Below are positions 1 through 6,982 of a stretch of DNA of 8,641 nt, piece by piece. Every line of letters begins with the position of its first letter. The stretch's first letter is position 1. The stretch covers positions 1 through 8,641 of the forward strand of contig CAZMLU010000063.1 of assembly GCA_964567295.1 (NCBI GenBank). The letters are read 5' to 3'. The notes beneath the pieces were generated by a model. It was not told the origin of the DNA. It saw only the letters and a program-made list of their open reading frames with translations, and did not search any database. The DNA comes from SLJK01 sp964567295. GTDB lineage: Bacteria > Bacillota > Dethiobacteria > DTU022 > UBA8154. The translations under genes were made by a program, and so were the position numbers.

Positions 1-111
1 TATGGCCGGGACGATAACCTGTTCCTGGATGGGAGTTGCGGCTTCAAAACCCATTTTTGAAATGGCTTTTAAGACCTTATCGCTCATACCCAGTTCTTGA
101 AAAAATGACAT
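1..111 (-). CDS. DEAD-box ATP-dependent RNA helicase, N-terminal fragment (runs off the window)
   Basis: Only the first 37 codons are present; the gene continues past position 1. The fragment begins MSFFQELGMS and carries the family's Q motif: an aromatic pair at residues 3-4, then GFEAATPIQEQ at residues 21-31. In DEAD-box helicases this motif contacts the adenine of ATP just ahead of the Walker A motif. These proteins unwind short RNA duplexes in the cytoplasm during ribosome assembly, RNA decay or cold adaptation. The ATG at 109-111 is supported by an AGGAGA ribosome binding site at 121-126, nine bases upstream. An intrinsic terminator (175-211) lies in the upstream region, so the gene may be controlled by early termination. 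The family call is firm; the subfamily (CshA, DeaD, RhlE) cannot be decided from this fragment. Confidence 0.88.
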   Translation of the reverse strand, partial: MSFFQELGMSDKVLKAISKMGFEAATPIQEQVIVPAI

Positions 112-174
112 TAACTATGCTCTCCTTTTTCTTGTAAAGTTTCTTTGCTGCTTTGGGATTTGCTCTCCTGCCCC

Positions 175-211
175 AAAAATAAGAGCACTTCCGAAAGCGC
201 CGGAAATGCTC
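175..211 (-). terminator. Rho-independent terminator before the DEAD-box helicase gene
   Basis: Read on the minus strand, GAGCATTTCCG (211-201) and CGGAAGTGCTC (193-183) form an unbroken 11-bp stem including one G-U pair, with a 7-nt loop. A U-rich tract, TTATTTTT (182-175), follows. It lies about 170 nt after the AclA stop codon and about 70 nt before the helicase start codon. No convincing promoter lies between it and the helicase, so it may both end the citrate operon and attenuate helicase transcription. Which role dominates is an inference. Confidence 0.85.
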
Positions 212-245
212 ATACTTTCAACCGTATATCTGAAACACAAACGCC

Positions 246-267
246 GTTCGCCTTTTGCGGGCCGAAC
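246..267 (-). other. Small hairpin upstream of the terminator
   Basis: On the minus strand GTTCGGCC and GGCGAAC pair as a 7-bp stem with one bulged G around a loop of about seven bases. No U-tract follows, so it is not a terminator in itself. It lies between the end of the operon and the helicase terminator, where it could be part of a structured helicase leader RNA. A GCCCCA/TGGGGC pairing between 271-276 and 170-175 could enclose this hairpin and the terminator. Function is unknown. Confidence 0.35.
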
Positions 268-344
268 TAATGGGGCTTTGTCTTCAATTAAGGTTCATAA
301 AAAATCTTACCTTACCTTCACAGTAGAACACTTCTCACCAGTAC

Positions 345-377
345 AATAGCACATCGCCTTCGAAAAGGCAAGCTATT
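345..377 (-). other. Stem-loop just after the aclA stop codon
   Basis: Starting seven bases after the aclA stop, the minus strand forms AATAGC-TTGCCTT (377-365), a TTCG loop (364-361), AAGGCGA (360-354), a 3-nt bulge and GCTATT (350-345). This gives 13 pairs including one G-U. The next bases are GTACTGG, with no U-tract, so it is a poor intrinsic terminator. A T6 run at 304-299 lies about 40 nt further on without a good hairpin in front of it. The stem may protect the mRNA 3' end, or pause polymerase before the better terminator at 175-211. Confidence 0.45.
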
Positions 378-383
378 TTGGAT

Positions 384-2234
384 TTACTCACCTAAAAAGG
401 CGATATCATCCCAGGGGTGGCGGTAAAGGCCTTGCCTGAGTCTCTTCTGGTCCAGGTGATGGCCGATAAGCCCGATGCTCCGTGCCAGCACAAATATCCC
501 GTTCAGGGCACCCATGCGCACGTACTCATCCGCTTCTTCCCTGGGCATTTCGCTGCGGAGCAGGTCCACGAAGCAGATACCGATGCATCCGTCCACGTTC
601 AAAATCAGGTTGTCCCTCTTGGTGGTAGTAACTTTCTCTACTTCTAAAGCAAAGTTGAGAATAGAGGTGTCTTTAAAATTGTTGAGGGCATAATCCTTGA
701 GCAGCGTTACCCGTCTGTCCGGGTTATGAACGGATTTAACCATATGGCCGATCCCCTGGATGTTAGCCCCTGTCGCTTTCATATCGTTGACAAACTGGGC
801 GGGGGTTTTGCCTTCGTCATGGGCCTGGGAGAAAGCCAGCGCCGCACCGTCGATGGCACCGCCGAAACGGGGCCCGATCGTCAACAGGCCGGAAACTACG
901 GAGGAGACCAGGTCCTTGCCGGCGCGGGTAGCGACGATGCAATTGTGAGCGCCGGATACTGCAGGGCCGTGGTCCGCAGCAATCACCATGCACATTTCGA
1001 TAAAGCGGAGCGCTTCCTCCGACAGGAGCCTTTTAAACCAGAGCAGGCTTATAGTGCCGCCGATGCCCAGGCCTTCTTCTACCACCTGGGAGATAGTCCT
1101 GTCCCCGTACAGGCATTCTTCTCCCCGGTCATCAGAGATAGTGGTCACAAAATTCGTGGGCTTCCTGATCATCCCCGACTGCAGGGCAGTTTTATAATCA
1201 ACGGGCATCTGCGGCATAGCCGGTTCCGGGGCAGGGGTGATAACGCCCTTTTCTACCAGGTCGTTGTAGACCCGGTGGATCAGCTTGTCAAAATCATCGA
1301 ACGAATCGGGAACATAAGCGCCGGCCTCCCTGAGGGCCTTGTTTTTGGCGTCTGCAGTCTCCATTTCGGTGTTGACCTTGGCGCCGGCATGGCCGAACTG
1401 TATTTCCGTAGCGAAGGCCTTGCTGCAGGTGCCGGTAACCCACATGACCAGCGGCTTGGTGATCTCTTTCTTTTTCACGGCTTCTACGATATCGTACTCG
1501 TCAGTGCCGCCCACCTCGCCCAGGCAGACCAGCATTTTGACCTCAGGGTTTTTTTCGTAGCGCATCAGGTGGTCTATAAAAGTCGTGCCCGGGTAGCGGT
1601 CGCCCCCGATAGCGATCCCTTCGTAAAGTCCGTCGGTATTCCTCGCTATAATATTATAAGTTTCGTTGGAAAGGCCCCCCGAATTGGAGACAACGCCGAC
1701 CGAACCGCGGCGGTGAAGTTTTGCTTCCAGGATGTTCTCCAGGGTGCCGCCGGTATTGCCGATCTTGAAAGCGCCGGCTTTGATACCCCCTACGGTGGAG
1801 GGCCCGATAAGGACCTTGTTTAGTTCGCCCGCCTTTTTGATGAGTTCTTTGGTCTGTCTTTCCGGGATGCCTTCGGCGATAATGACTACCGTTCTGAGCT
1901 GTGGGATATCCAGGGCTTCCCGGGTCGCCCGGGCCGCAGATCTAAAGGAGGCGAAGTTGATCATTACATCTACCTGGGGGTGTTTCTCCGCGGCTCTTTC
2001 CAGGGACTGGTAAACGGGCATGAGCACTTCCTCCGGCCCGAAGAAAAATTTGGAGAATCCGTCAGCACCGGTAGGATTGACTATGGCCGCCACAGAAGGG
2101 GTCTCCCTGCCCGAGGCAAAATCAAAATCCAGCATTCTCTGCACTGCATTGGCCTGCATGTTGTAAATAAAGGCCTGGGTATGCTCGTCAAAGAGCATGT
2201 AATCCGGTTTTTGGGTTACTGTATTTGTTTTCAT
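384..2234 (-). CDS. aclA: ATP-citrate lyase, large subunit AclA (CoA-ligase plus citrate-synthase-like domains)
   Basis: With AclB this makes the enzyme that cleaves citrate with CoA and ATP to acetyl-CoA, oxaloacetate, ADP and phosphate. The 616 residues match the C-terminal part of animal ATP-citrate lyase. Residues about 45-330 are the succinyl-CoA-synthetase-like part, with the phosphohistidine in FGHAGA (H282). Residues about 345-616 are the citrate-synthase-like lyase domain: DHGPAVSGAHN (H422), GIGHMVKS (H497), NPDRRV (R508), LNVDG (D548) and the C-terminal QGLYRHPWDD (R605). Length fits bacterial AclA (about 610). The ATG lies one base after the aclB stop, with an AAAGGAG site inside the end of aclB, implying translational coupling. 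One oddity is M498, where relatives have Arg (GHR). Separate citryl-CoA synthetase subunits are excluded because both domains are fused here. Confidence 0.96.
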   Translation of the reverse strand: MKTNTVTQKPDYMLFDEHTQAFIYNMQANAVQRMLDFDFASGRETPSVAAIVNPTGADGFSKFFFGPEEVLMPVYQSLERAAEKHPQVDVMINFASFRSAARATREALDIPQLRTVVIIAEGIPERQTKELIKKAGELNKVLIGPSTVGGIKAGAFKIGNTGGTLENILEAKLHRRGSVGVVSNSGGLSNETYNIIARNTDGLYEGIAIGGDRYPGTTFIDHLMRYEKNPEVKMLVCLGEVGGTDEYDIVEAVKKKEITKPLVMWVTGTCSKAFATEIQFGHAGAKVNTEMETADAKNKALREAGAYVPDSFDDFDKLIHRVYNDLVEKGVITPAPEPAMPQMPVDYKTALQSGMIRKPTNFVTTISDDRGEECLYGDRTISQVVEEGLGIGGTISLLWFKRLLSEEALRFIEMCMVIAADHGPAVSGAHNCIVATRAGKDLVSSVVSGLLTIGPRFGGAIDGAALAFSQAHDEGKTPAQFVNDMKATGANIQGIGHMVKSVHNPDRRVTLLKDYALNNFKDTSILNFALEVEKVTTTKRDNLILNVDGCIGICFVDLLRSEMPREEADEYVRMGALNGIFVLARSIGLIGHHLDQKRLRQGLYRHPWDDIAFLGE

Positions 2235-2235
2235 T

Positions 2236-3513
2236 TTAAATGTTCTCCTTTAAGGCTAGTGAAACAATCCTGGTCATGTGAGCTTCCGGTCCGTATACCT
2301 CAATGGGTACGCCCAGGGATTCGCCCAGTTCTTGCATCTGCCGCAAGCCTTCCTTGTAGTTGGGGCCGCCCCTGCGGATGTATATCTTCACCTTGTGCTC
2401 AATCAATTGTTGTTGAAATTCCTCCAGGGCCCTGATGATACCCTTGAAGGTGTTGGCCACATCCGTAAAGTTGGCGATGCCGCCGCCGATGAGCAGGTAT
2501 TTGCCCCGCTCGTCCTTCTCCCTGCTCATGCAGTCCAGGATGGTCCTGGCGTACTTGTAGGTGAACTCTTCGTTGGGGTCACCGGAGTACTCGCCGTAGT
2601 TGGCCATCTCATGCATAAAGCCCAGGTCAGTGATAGTATCGGCATAGATTACCGAGGCTCCGCCTCCTGCTACCATGGTCCATATACGTCCTTTGGGGTT
2701 CAGAATGTTCAGTTTTAAAGAAGCGCCGGTCTTGGAATCAAGCTCTTGTATATAGGTTTCGTCTGCTGTAAAGTCCTCTCCGAATTGGGAAGGAAACTCG
2801 ATGCCGCGCCATTTATCCTTGCATAAGAACTCGGCCGTGGCGTCAAGCTTGGCGGCCAGGTCCAGGGGAAAAACCTGTCCCTTCACCACCACCAGCGGGT
2901 TGACCTCCAGGAAGGTGTAATGGCAGGCAGCGTAAAACCTGAACAGCCCTTCTATAAAACTTGCCACAAGTGCCTTGCGCTCTGCAGGTACATGCAGCAG
3001 CAGTTTTTCTTCAATCTCTGCCTCGGAAGGGAAACTTTCGGGAGGCACCGGCAATATCTCTGCTTCTTCGTCCACATCCCCGACGTCCACGCCGCCCCGG
3101 TGGTAGAAGAGAATGTGATCCCCCTCTCTCACCGAGGTAATGGCCACGTAGTATTCCTCGCTGCCGTCGTGTTCCACGAACGGTTCTACAATAAATTGCT
3201 TCAGGGTACCGGTGACGTCGTCAACGGTAACATTTTGCCGCATCCTTTCCGAGATCCAGGCACGCGCCTTTTCCCAGTCCACATTGAGCAGCAAAAGATC
3301 ATTTTTGCCCCTTCTCTTGATAAGCTGGTCCGTTTTCACTACCACCTTTTCCGAATCCAGCCAGGGGTATTCCTTTGGTAGAGCATCAAGATCCGTTTTC
3401 GGCCCTACGGAGATGAACATATCTTCCACCTTATGCTTGCCTCCGCTGTATTCCTCCAGCAGGCGGGCCATCATTTTTTTGCCGTCAACTTCTCTAATCG
3501 CCTTTTGTGCCAC
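2236..3513 (-). CDS. aclB: ATP-citrate lyase, small subunit AclB (ATP-grasp and citrate-binding)
   Basis: This 425-residue protein corresponds to the N-terminal part of animal ATP-citrate lyase. It binds ATP and citrate and phosphorylates the histidine in AclA. The ATP-grasp region is residues about 1-240, with KTDQLIKRRGK (60-70), IVEPFVEH (108-115), the metal-site region EVNPLVV (203-209) and DLAAKLDATA (218-227). The citrate-binding CoA-ligase region follows, with MVAGGGASV (280-288), NYGEYSG (305-311), GGGIANFTDVA (343-353) and RRGGPN (380-385). The start is GTG at 3511-3513, with GGAG six bases upstream. It fits because MAQKAI lines up with the usual N-terminus of the family. The gene overlaps icd by 20 bp and is followed one base later by aclA, so gene order matches domain order in the fused animal enzyme. 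No catalytic motif looks broken. Confidence 0.96.
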   Translation of the reverse strand: MAQKAIREVDGKKMMARLLEEYSGGKHKVEDMFISVGPKTDLDALPKEYPWLDSEKVVVKTDQLIKRRGKNDLLLLNVDWEKARAWISERMRQNVTVDDVTGTLKQFIVEPFVEHDGSEEYYVAITSVREGDHILFYHRGGVDVGDVDEEAEILPVPPESFPSEAEIEEKLLLHVPAERKALVASFIEGLFRFYAACHYTFLEVNPLVVVKGQVFPLDLAAKLDATAEFLCKDKWRGIEFPSQFGEDFTADETYIQELDSKTGASLKLNILNPKGRIWTMVAGGGASVIYADTITDLGFMHEMANYGEYSGDPNEEFTYKYARTILDCMSREKDERGKYLLIGGGIANFTDVANTFKGIIRALEEFQQQLIEHKVKIYIRRGGPNYKEGLRQMQELGESLGVPIEVYGPEAHMTRIVSLALKENI

Positions 3514-4735
3514 TGTTATCTCCTTTCAATTTCTGCTGAAGTTTTAAGGCTACTGCGTCGATAAAATCTTCTGTGCTGGTCGGGCCTTCCGGTCTGGGCT
3601 CGGCAATACGGGCCACGTCACCGGTCATGATACCGCTTTCGATGGTTTCGATGGTAGATTCTTCAAGGGCCCCGGCAAACTCAATCACCTCGGGGGTGCT
3701 GTCGAGCTCCCCGCGTTTTTTCAGGCAGCCCGTCCAGGCAAAGATGAGGGCGACCGGGTTGGTGGAAGTTTTCTCGCCGGCCTGGTGCTTGTAGTAGTGT
3801 TTTTGCACTGTGCCGTGGGCCGCTTCATACTCGAAATAGCCGTGGGGCGAAACCAGGACCGAGGTCATCATGGCCAGGCTGCCAAAAGCCGAGGCTATCA
3901 TATCGGACATGACATCGCCGTCATAGTTTTTGCAGGCCCACAGGAAACCGCCTTCATCTTTCATTACCCGTGCCACCGCATCATCGATGAGGGTAAAGAA
4001 ATAGGTAAGACCTGCTTCCTGGAATTTATCCTTCCACTCCTGTTCGTAAACTTCCCTGAACATATTTTTGAAACGCTCGTCATAAGTTTTGGAAATGGTG
4101 TCTTTAACGGCAAACCACAGATCAATTTTCTGATCGTAGGCATAAGTAAAGGAAGCTTTGGCAAAACTTCTAATGGAGGAGTCCAGGTTGTGGATGCCCT
4201 GGAGAATGCCGGGTCCGTCAAACTCCTGGATAATCATCCGCTGTGTTTCTCCCCCGCCGCTCGGAGTGAATACAATCTCCCCTAAACCCGGTCCGGGAAT
4301 GGCCAGTTCTGCATTTTTATAAACATCCCCGTAAGCATGACGGCCGATAGTGATGGGTTTTTTCCACGATTTTACGGCCGGCTGCACGTTTTTTACCATT
4401 ACGGGCCCGCGGAAAACGGTGCCGTCCAAAAGGGCCCTTATAGTTCCGTTAGGGCTTTTCCAGACCTGTTTCAGGTTGTACTCCTTAACCCGCTCTTTAT
4501 CGGGGGTAATAGTGGCGCACTTAACTCCGACGCCGTGCTTTTTAATCGCTTCGGCCGCTTCATGGGTTATCCGGTCTTCAGTCTCATCCCTTTTGGAAAG
4601 TTGGAGGTCGTAATACTCCACATCCATTGCCAGGAAGGGAAACAAGAGCTTCTCTTTTACCATCTTCCACATGATACGGGTCATCTCGTCCCCATCAATC
4701 TCCACGATCTTGTTTTTAACCTTAAGTTTATCCAT
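3494..4735 (-). CDS. icd: NADP-dependent isocitrate dehydrogenase, eukaryote-like type II
   Basis: Interconverts isocitrate and 2-oxoglutarate + CO2 with NADP(H); beside ATP-citrate lyase the reductive carboxylating direction is plausible. The 413 residues resemble animal cytosolic IDH1 rather than E. coli Icd. From this start, numbering runs parallel to human IDH1 at first: ATITPD (74-79), KSPNGTIR (93-100), VFR (107-109), IGRHAYGD with R132, and LIDD (249-252). NYDGDVMSD (270-278) supplies metal-binding aspartates. The NADP site reads AAHGTVQKH (305-313), with Lys where IDH1 has Arg314. Two ATGs are possible. The first (4741) sits only about two bases from AGGAG; the second (4735) is eight bases away and is preferred. 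The 3' end overlaps aclB by 20 bp, and the gap to aconitase is about 24 bp. Confidence 0.95.
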   Translation of the reverse strand: MDKLKVKNKIVEIDGDEMTRIMWKMVKEKLLFPFLAMDVEYYDLQLSKRDETEDRITHEAAEAIKKHGVGVKCATITPDKERVKEYNLKQVWKSPNGTIRALLDGTVFRGPVMVKNVQPAVKSWKKPITIGRHAYGDVYKNAELAIPGPGLGEIVFTPSGGGETQRMIIQEFDGPGILQGIHNLDSSIRSFAKASFTYAYDQKIDLWFAVKDTISKTYDERFKNMFREVYEQEWKDKFQEAGLTYFFTLIDDAVARVMKDEGGFLWACKNYDGDVMSDMIASAFGSLAMMTSVLVSPHGYFEYEAAHGTVQKHYYKHQAGEKTSTNPVALIFAWTGCLKKRGELDSTPEVIEFAGALEESTIETIESGIMTGDVARIAEPRPEGPTSTEDFIDAVALKLQQKLKGDNSGTKGD

Positions 4736-4759
4736 ATGCATTACTCCTGTAGTTATTTT

Positions 4760-6742
4760 TCAAGGTTGCCCTTGTTTTTCCGCATTATGTTTACTGATAT
4801 AGGCCAGGCTTCCCCCGGCTTTGATGCGTTCGATTTCGTTTGCGCTCAAGGTATGCTTGACCGGTATTTCAATGCCCCTGGTCACGTTTTTGAGGAGCAG
4901 TTCACCGCTCTCCAGGTCCTCCGCATCAAGGCTCAACTCATCGTCGGGATCTATTTTGTCATAGTCGGCGCTGTTGGCGAAAGTGAGGGGGATTATGCCG
5001 AAATTAATCAGGTTGGCCAGGTGAATCCTGGCAAAGGATTTGGCGATAACTGCCCTGATACCGAGGTAGGAAGGGCACAGTGCCGCATGTTCGCGCGAGC
5101 TGCCCTGCCCATAATTTTCCCCGGCTACGACAAACCCGCCGTTTTTCTCCACAGCTTTCTGGTAAAAATCGGGATCAGCGGGCTCAAAGACATGCTTGGC
5201 ATATTCGGGAACATTTGAACGCAGCCCCAGGTAAATCCCGGCAGGCATGATAATATCGGTAGAAATATTATCGTCGAGCTTGATTAGCACGGACCCTTCC
5301 ACTTTTTCGGGAAGCTCGCCCCGCAGCTCGATGGGTTTAATATTAGGCCCGCGAAATAGTTCTACTTTTTCAGACTCTTCTTCGGTAGGGGGCTCCACTA
5401 CAAGAGCTGACTGCATCCGCAGTTTCTCCGGCATCGGTATCTCGCGGAGCTCTCCCATGGAACGGGGGTCGGTAATGTATCCGGTGAGGGCCGCGCTTAC
5501 AGCCGCCTCAACGCTTGACAGGTAGATCTGTGCATCGTCGGTGCCGGAGCGGCCTTTAAAATTGCGGTTAAAGGTCCGGACGCTTACCGCGCCGCTTCTT
5601 GGAGCCTGCCCCTGTCCGATGCAGGGGCCGCAGGTGCATTCCAGGATACGTGCTCCCGCTGCAATGAGATCGGCAAGGTATCCGTGTTCTGCCAGCTCGC
5701 AATAGACAGACATGGAGCCCGGGGAGATGGTTAAAGAAACCCCCGGCTTGACCCGCTTTCCTTTCAACATATAGGCTGCGGTTACCAGGTCTTTAAAAGA
5801 GGAGTTCGTGCAGGAGCCGATACAGACCTGGTCGACTTCTATACCTTCCACTTCGCTGATCGGCACCACATCCCCGGGGCTGTGCGGTTTAGCAATCAGC
5901 GGAACCAGCTTGCTAAGATCTATTTCGATGAGTTCCTCGTACTCTACGTCTTCGTCAGCCTCGAGGCGCTCCCATTCTTCTTCCCGCTCTACAGTGCGCA
6001 GGAATTCCAGCGTCACCTCATCGGAGGGAAATACAGAGGTGGTCGCGCCGGTTTCGGCTCCCATGTTGGTAATGGTGGCCCTTTCGGGCACGGTAAGTGT
6101 CTTTATACCGGGGCCGAAATACTCCAGGGCCTTGCCCACGCCGCCTTTGACCCCCAGCCTGCGCAGCACTTCCAGGATCACATCCTTGGCAGCGACCATG
6201 GGCTTTAAGCTGCCGGTCAGCTTAACCCCGATAACCTGCGGCGTTCTTAGAAAGAAAGGCTGTCCTCCCATGGCCAGCGCTACATCCAGGCCTCCGGCTC
6301 CGATTCCCATACTTCCCATGCCGCCAGCCGTGGGAGTGTGGCTGTCCGAGCCCAATAAAGTTTTTGCCGGCCGCGCGTAACGTTCCAGGTGGACCTGGTG
6401 GCAGATGCCGTTGCCCGCCTTGGAAAGGATAAGGCCATATTTTGCCGCCACACTTTGCAGATAGCTGTGGTCATCCGCGTTTTTGTGGTCCATCTTCAAG
6501 GTGTTGTGATCAACGTAGCTGACCGACAACTCCGTTTTAACACGGTCCATGCCCAGGACTTCAGCCTCCAGGTATGCCACAGTGCCTGTAGCATCCTGGG
6601 TCAGGGTCTGGTCAATCCGTATACCGATTTCATTTCCCGGCTGCAGGGTGCCTTCCATGAGGTGCTTTGCTAAAATTTTGCCGATTACCGTTTTCATAAG
6701 TTGGGGATCGGCATCTTTAAGGTCTTTATATGGTTTTTCCAT
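4760..6742 (-). CDS. acn: Aconitate hydratase, monomeric 'Aquifex-type'
   Basis: Interconverts citrate and isocitrate through cis-aconitate using a [4Fe-4S] cluster, linking ATP-citrate lyase to isocitrate dehydrogenase. The 660-residue length and motifs fit the putative aconitase family first named from Aquifex (about 660 residues), shorter than E. coli AcnA (about 890). GSDSHTPTAGG (131-141) is the classic active-site segment. Cluster ligands are expected at C311 in CIGSCTN (307-313) and at C371 and C374 in CTCGPCIGQG (369-378). The swivel domain follows an acidic linker (about 453-475) and carries NISTDIIMP (492-500) and GQGSSREHAAL (545-555). All cysteines are present. The ATG has a GGAGG site six bases upstream. 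It is first in the operon, behind a leader of about 200 nt. Homoaconitase or isopropylmalate isomerase is less likely given the full-length architecture and neighbours. Confidence 0.92.
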   Translation of the reverse strand: MEKPYKDLKDADPQLMKTVIGKILAKHLMEGTLQPGNEIGIRIDQTLTQDATGTVAYLEAEVLGMDRVKTELSVSYVDHNTLKMDHKNADDHSYLQSVAAKYGLILSKAGNGICHQVHLERYARPAKTLLGSDSHTPTAGGMGSMGIGAGGLDVALAMGGQPFFLRTPQVIGVKLTGSLKPMVAAKDVILEVLRRLGVKGGVGKALEYFGPGIKTLTVPERATITNMGAETGATTSVFPSDEVTLEFLRTVEREEEWERLEADEDVEYEELIEIDLSKLVPLIAKPHSPGDVVPISEVEGIEVDQVCIGSCTNSSFKDLVTAAYMLKGKRVKPGVSLTISPGSMSVYCELAEHGYLADLIAAGARILECTCGPCIGQGQAPRSGAVSVRTFNRNFKGRSGTDDAQIYLSSVEAAVSAALTGYITDPRSMGELREIPMPEKLRMQSALVVEPPTEEESEKVELFRGPNIKPIELRGELPEKVEGSVLIKLDDNISTDIIMPAGIYLGLRSNVPEYAKHVFEPADPDFYQKAVEKNGGFVVAGENYGQGSSREHAALCPSYLGIRAVIAKSFARIHLANLINFGIIPLTFANSADYDKIDPDDELSLDAEDLESGELLLKNVTRGIEIPVKHTLSANEIERIKAGGSLAYISKHNAEKQGQP

Positions 6743-6946
6743 TTTATCCCTCCCTTAATTATGAAGTGTATAATAATATATAAGTAAATGGTATATAAAT
6801 GGGACCGAACCGCAGCAGTACGGCCCTCTTAATTTGCTGTAAGGCAGAGTTTTCTTGAGGGAAAAGGCATTTTTCACCGATATTGCAGGAAATTTAGCGT
6901 TCTTGTGTCCAGAGTAATTAAATAAGCCATATGTCCCCATTGTATG
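6743..6946 (-). other. Long 5' leader of the aconitase-icd-aclBA operon
   Basis: If transcription starts about seven bases after the -10 box, roughly 200 nt lie between the start site and the aconitase ATG. Visible elements, on the minus strand: a CCATA/TATGG hairpin near the 5' end; GGGCCG pairing with CGGTCCC (about 6825-6801) with one bulge; and a very AT-rich stretch (6790-6752) where CTTA..ATTAT can pair with ATAATTAAG directly before the GGGAGG ribosome binding site. No known riboswitch class or convincing intrinsic terminator is recognisable. An 83-codon open frame here (6755-7006) has no protein-like character. Confidence 0.5.
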
Positions 6947-6952
6947 GATATA

Positions 6953-6982
6953 ATTATAGCAAGTTTTCATTCTAAATGTCAA
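6953..6982 (-). promoter_or_regulatory. Perfect consensus housekeeping-sigma promoter of the operon
   Basis: On the minus strand the -35 box is TTGACA (6982-6977) and the -10 box is TATAAT (6958-6953), with an 18-bp spacer. Both hexamers match the sigma-70/sigma-A consensus at every base, and TGC just before the -10 makes an extended -10. The spacer is AT-rich. Transcription should begin near 6945-6947. This points to strong expression, possibly limited by a repressor. Confidence 0.9.

Noticed and set aside
726..1823. Long plus-strand open frame (365 codons) opposite aclA
   Set aside because: It is the antisense shadow of a firmly identified gene, has no ribosome binding site worth noting and no recognisable motif.
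384..3513. Succinyl-CoA synthetase or two-step citryl-CoA synthetase/lyase as the function of the two subunits
   Set aside because: The large subunit has a fused citrate-synthase-like domain with its catalytic residues, which neither alternative has.
4337..5218. Plus-strand open frame (293 codons) spanning the icd-aconitase junction
   Set aside because: Antisense to two well-supported genes; composition reflects their codon pattern and shows no domain.
6795..6835. T-box-like riboswitch in the aconitase leader (AGGG...GCGG...GGTCCC)
   Set aside because: The conserved T-box core AGGGTGGNACCGCG is not matched, no terminator follows, and aconitase is not a usual T-box target.
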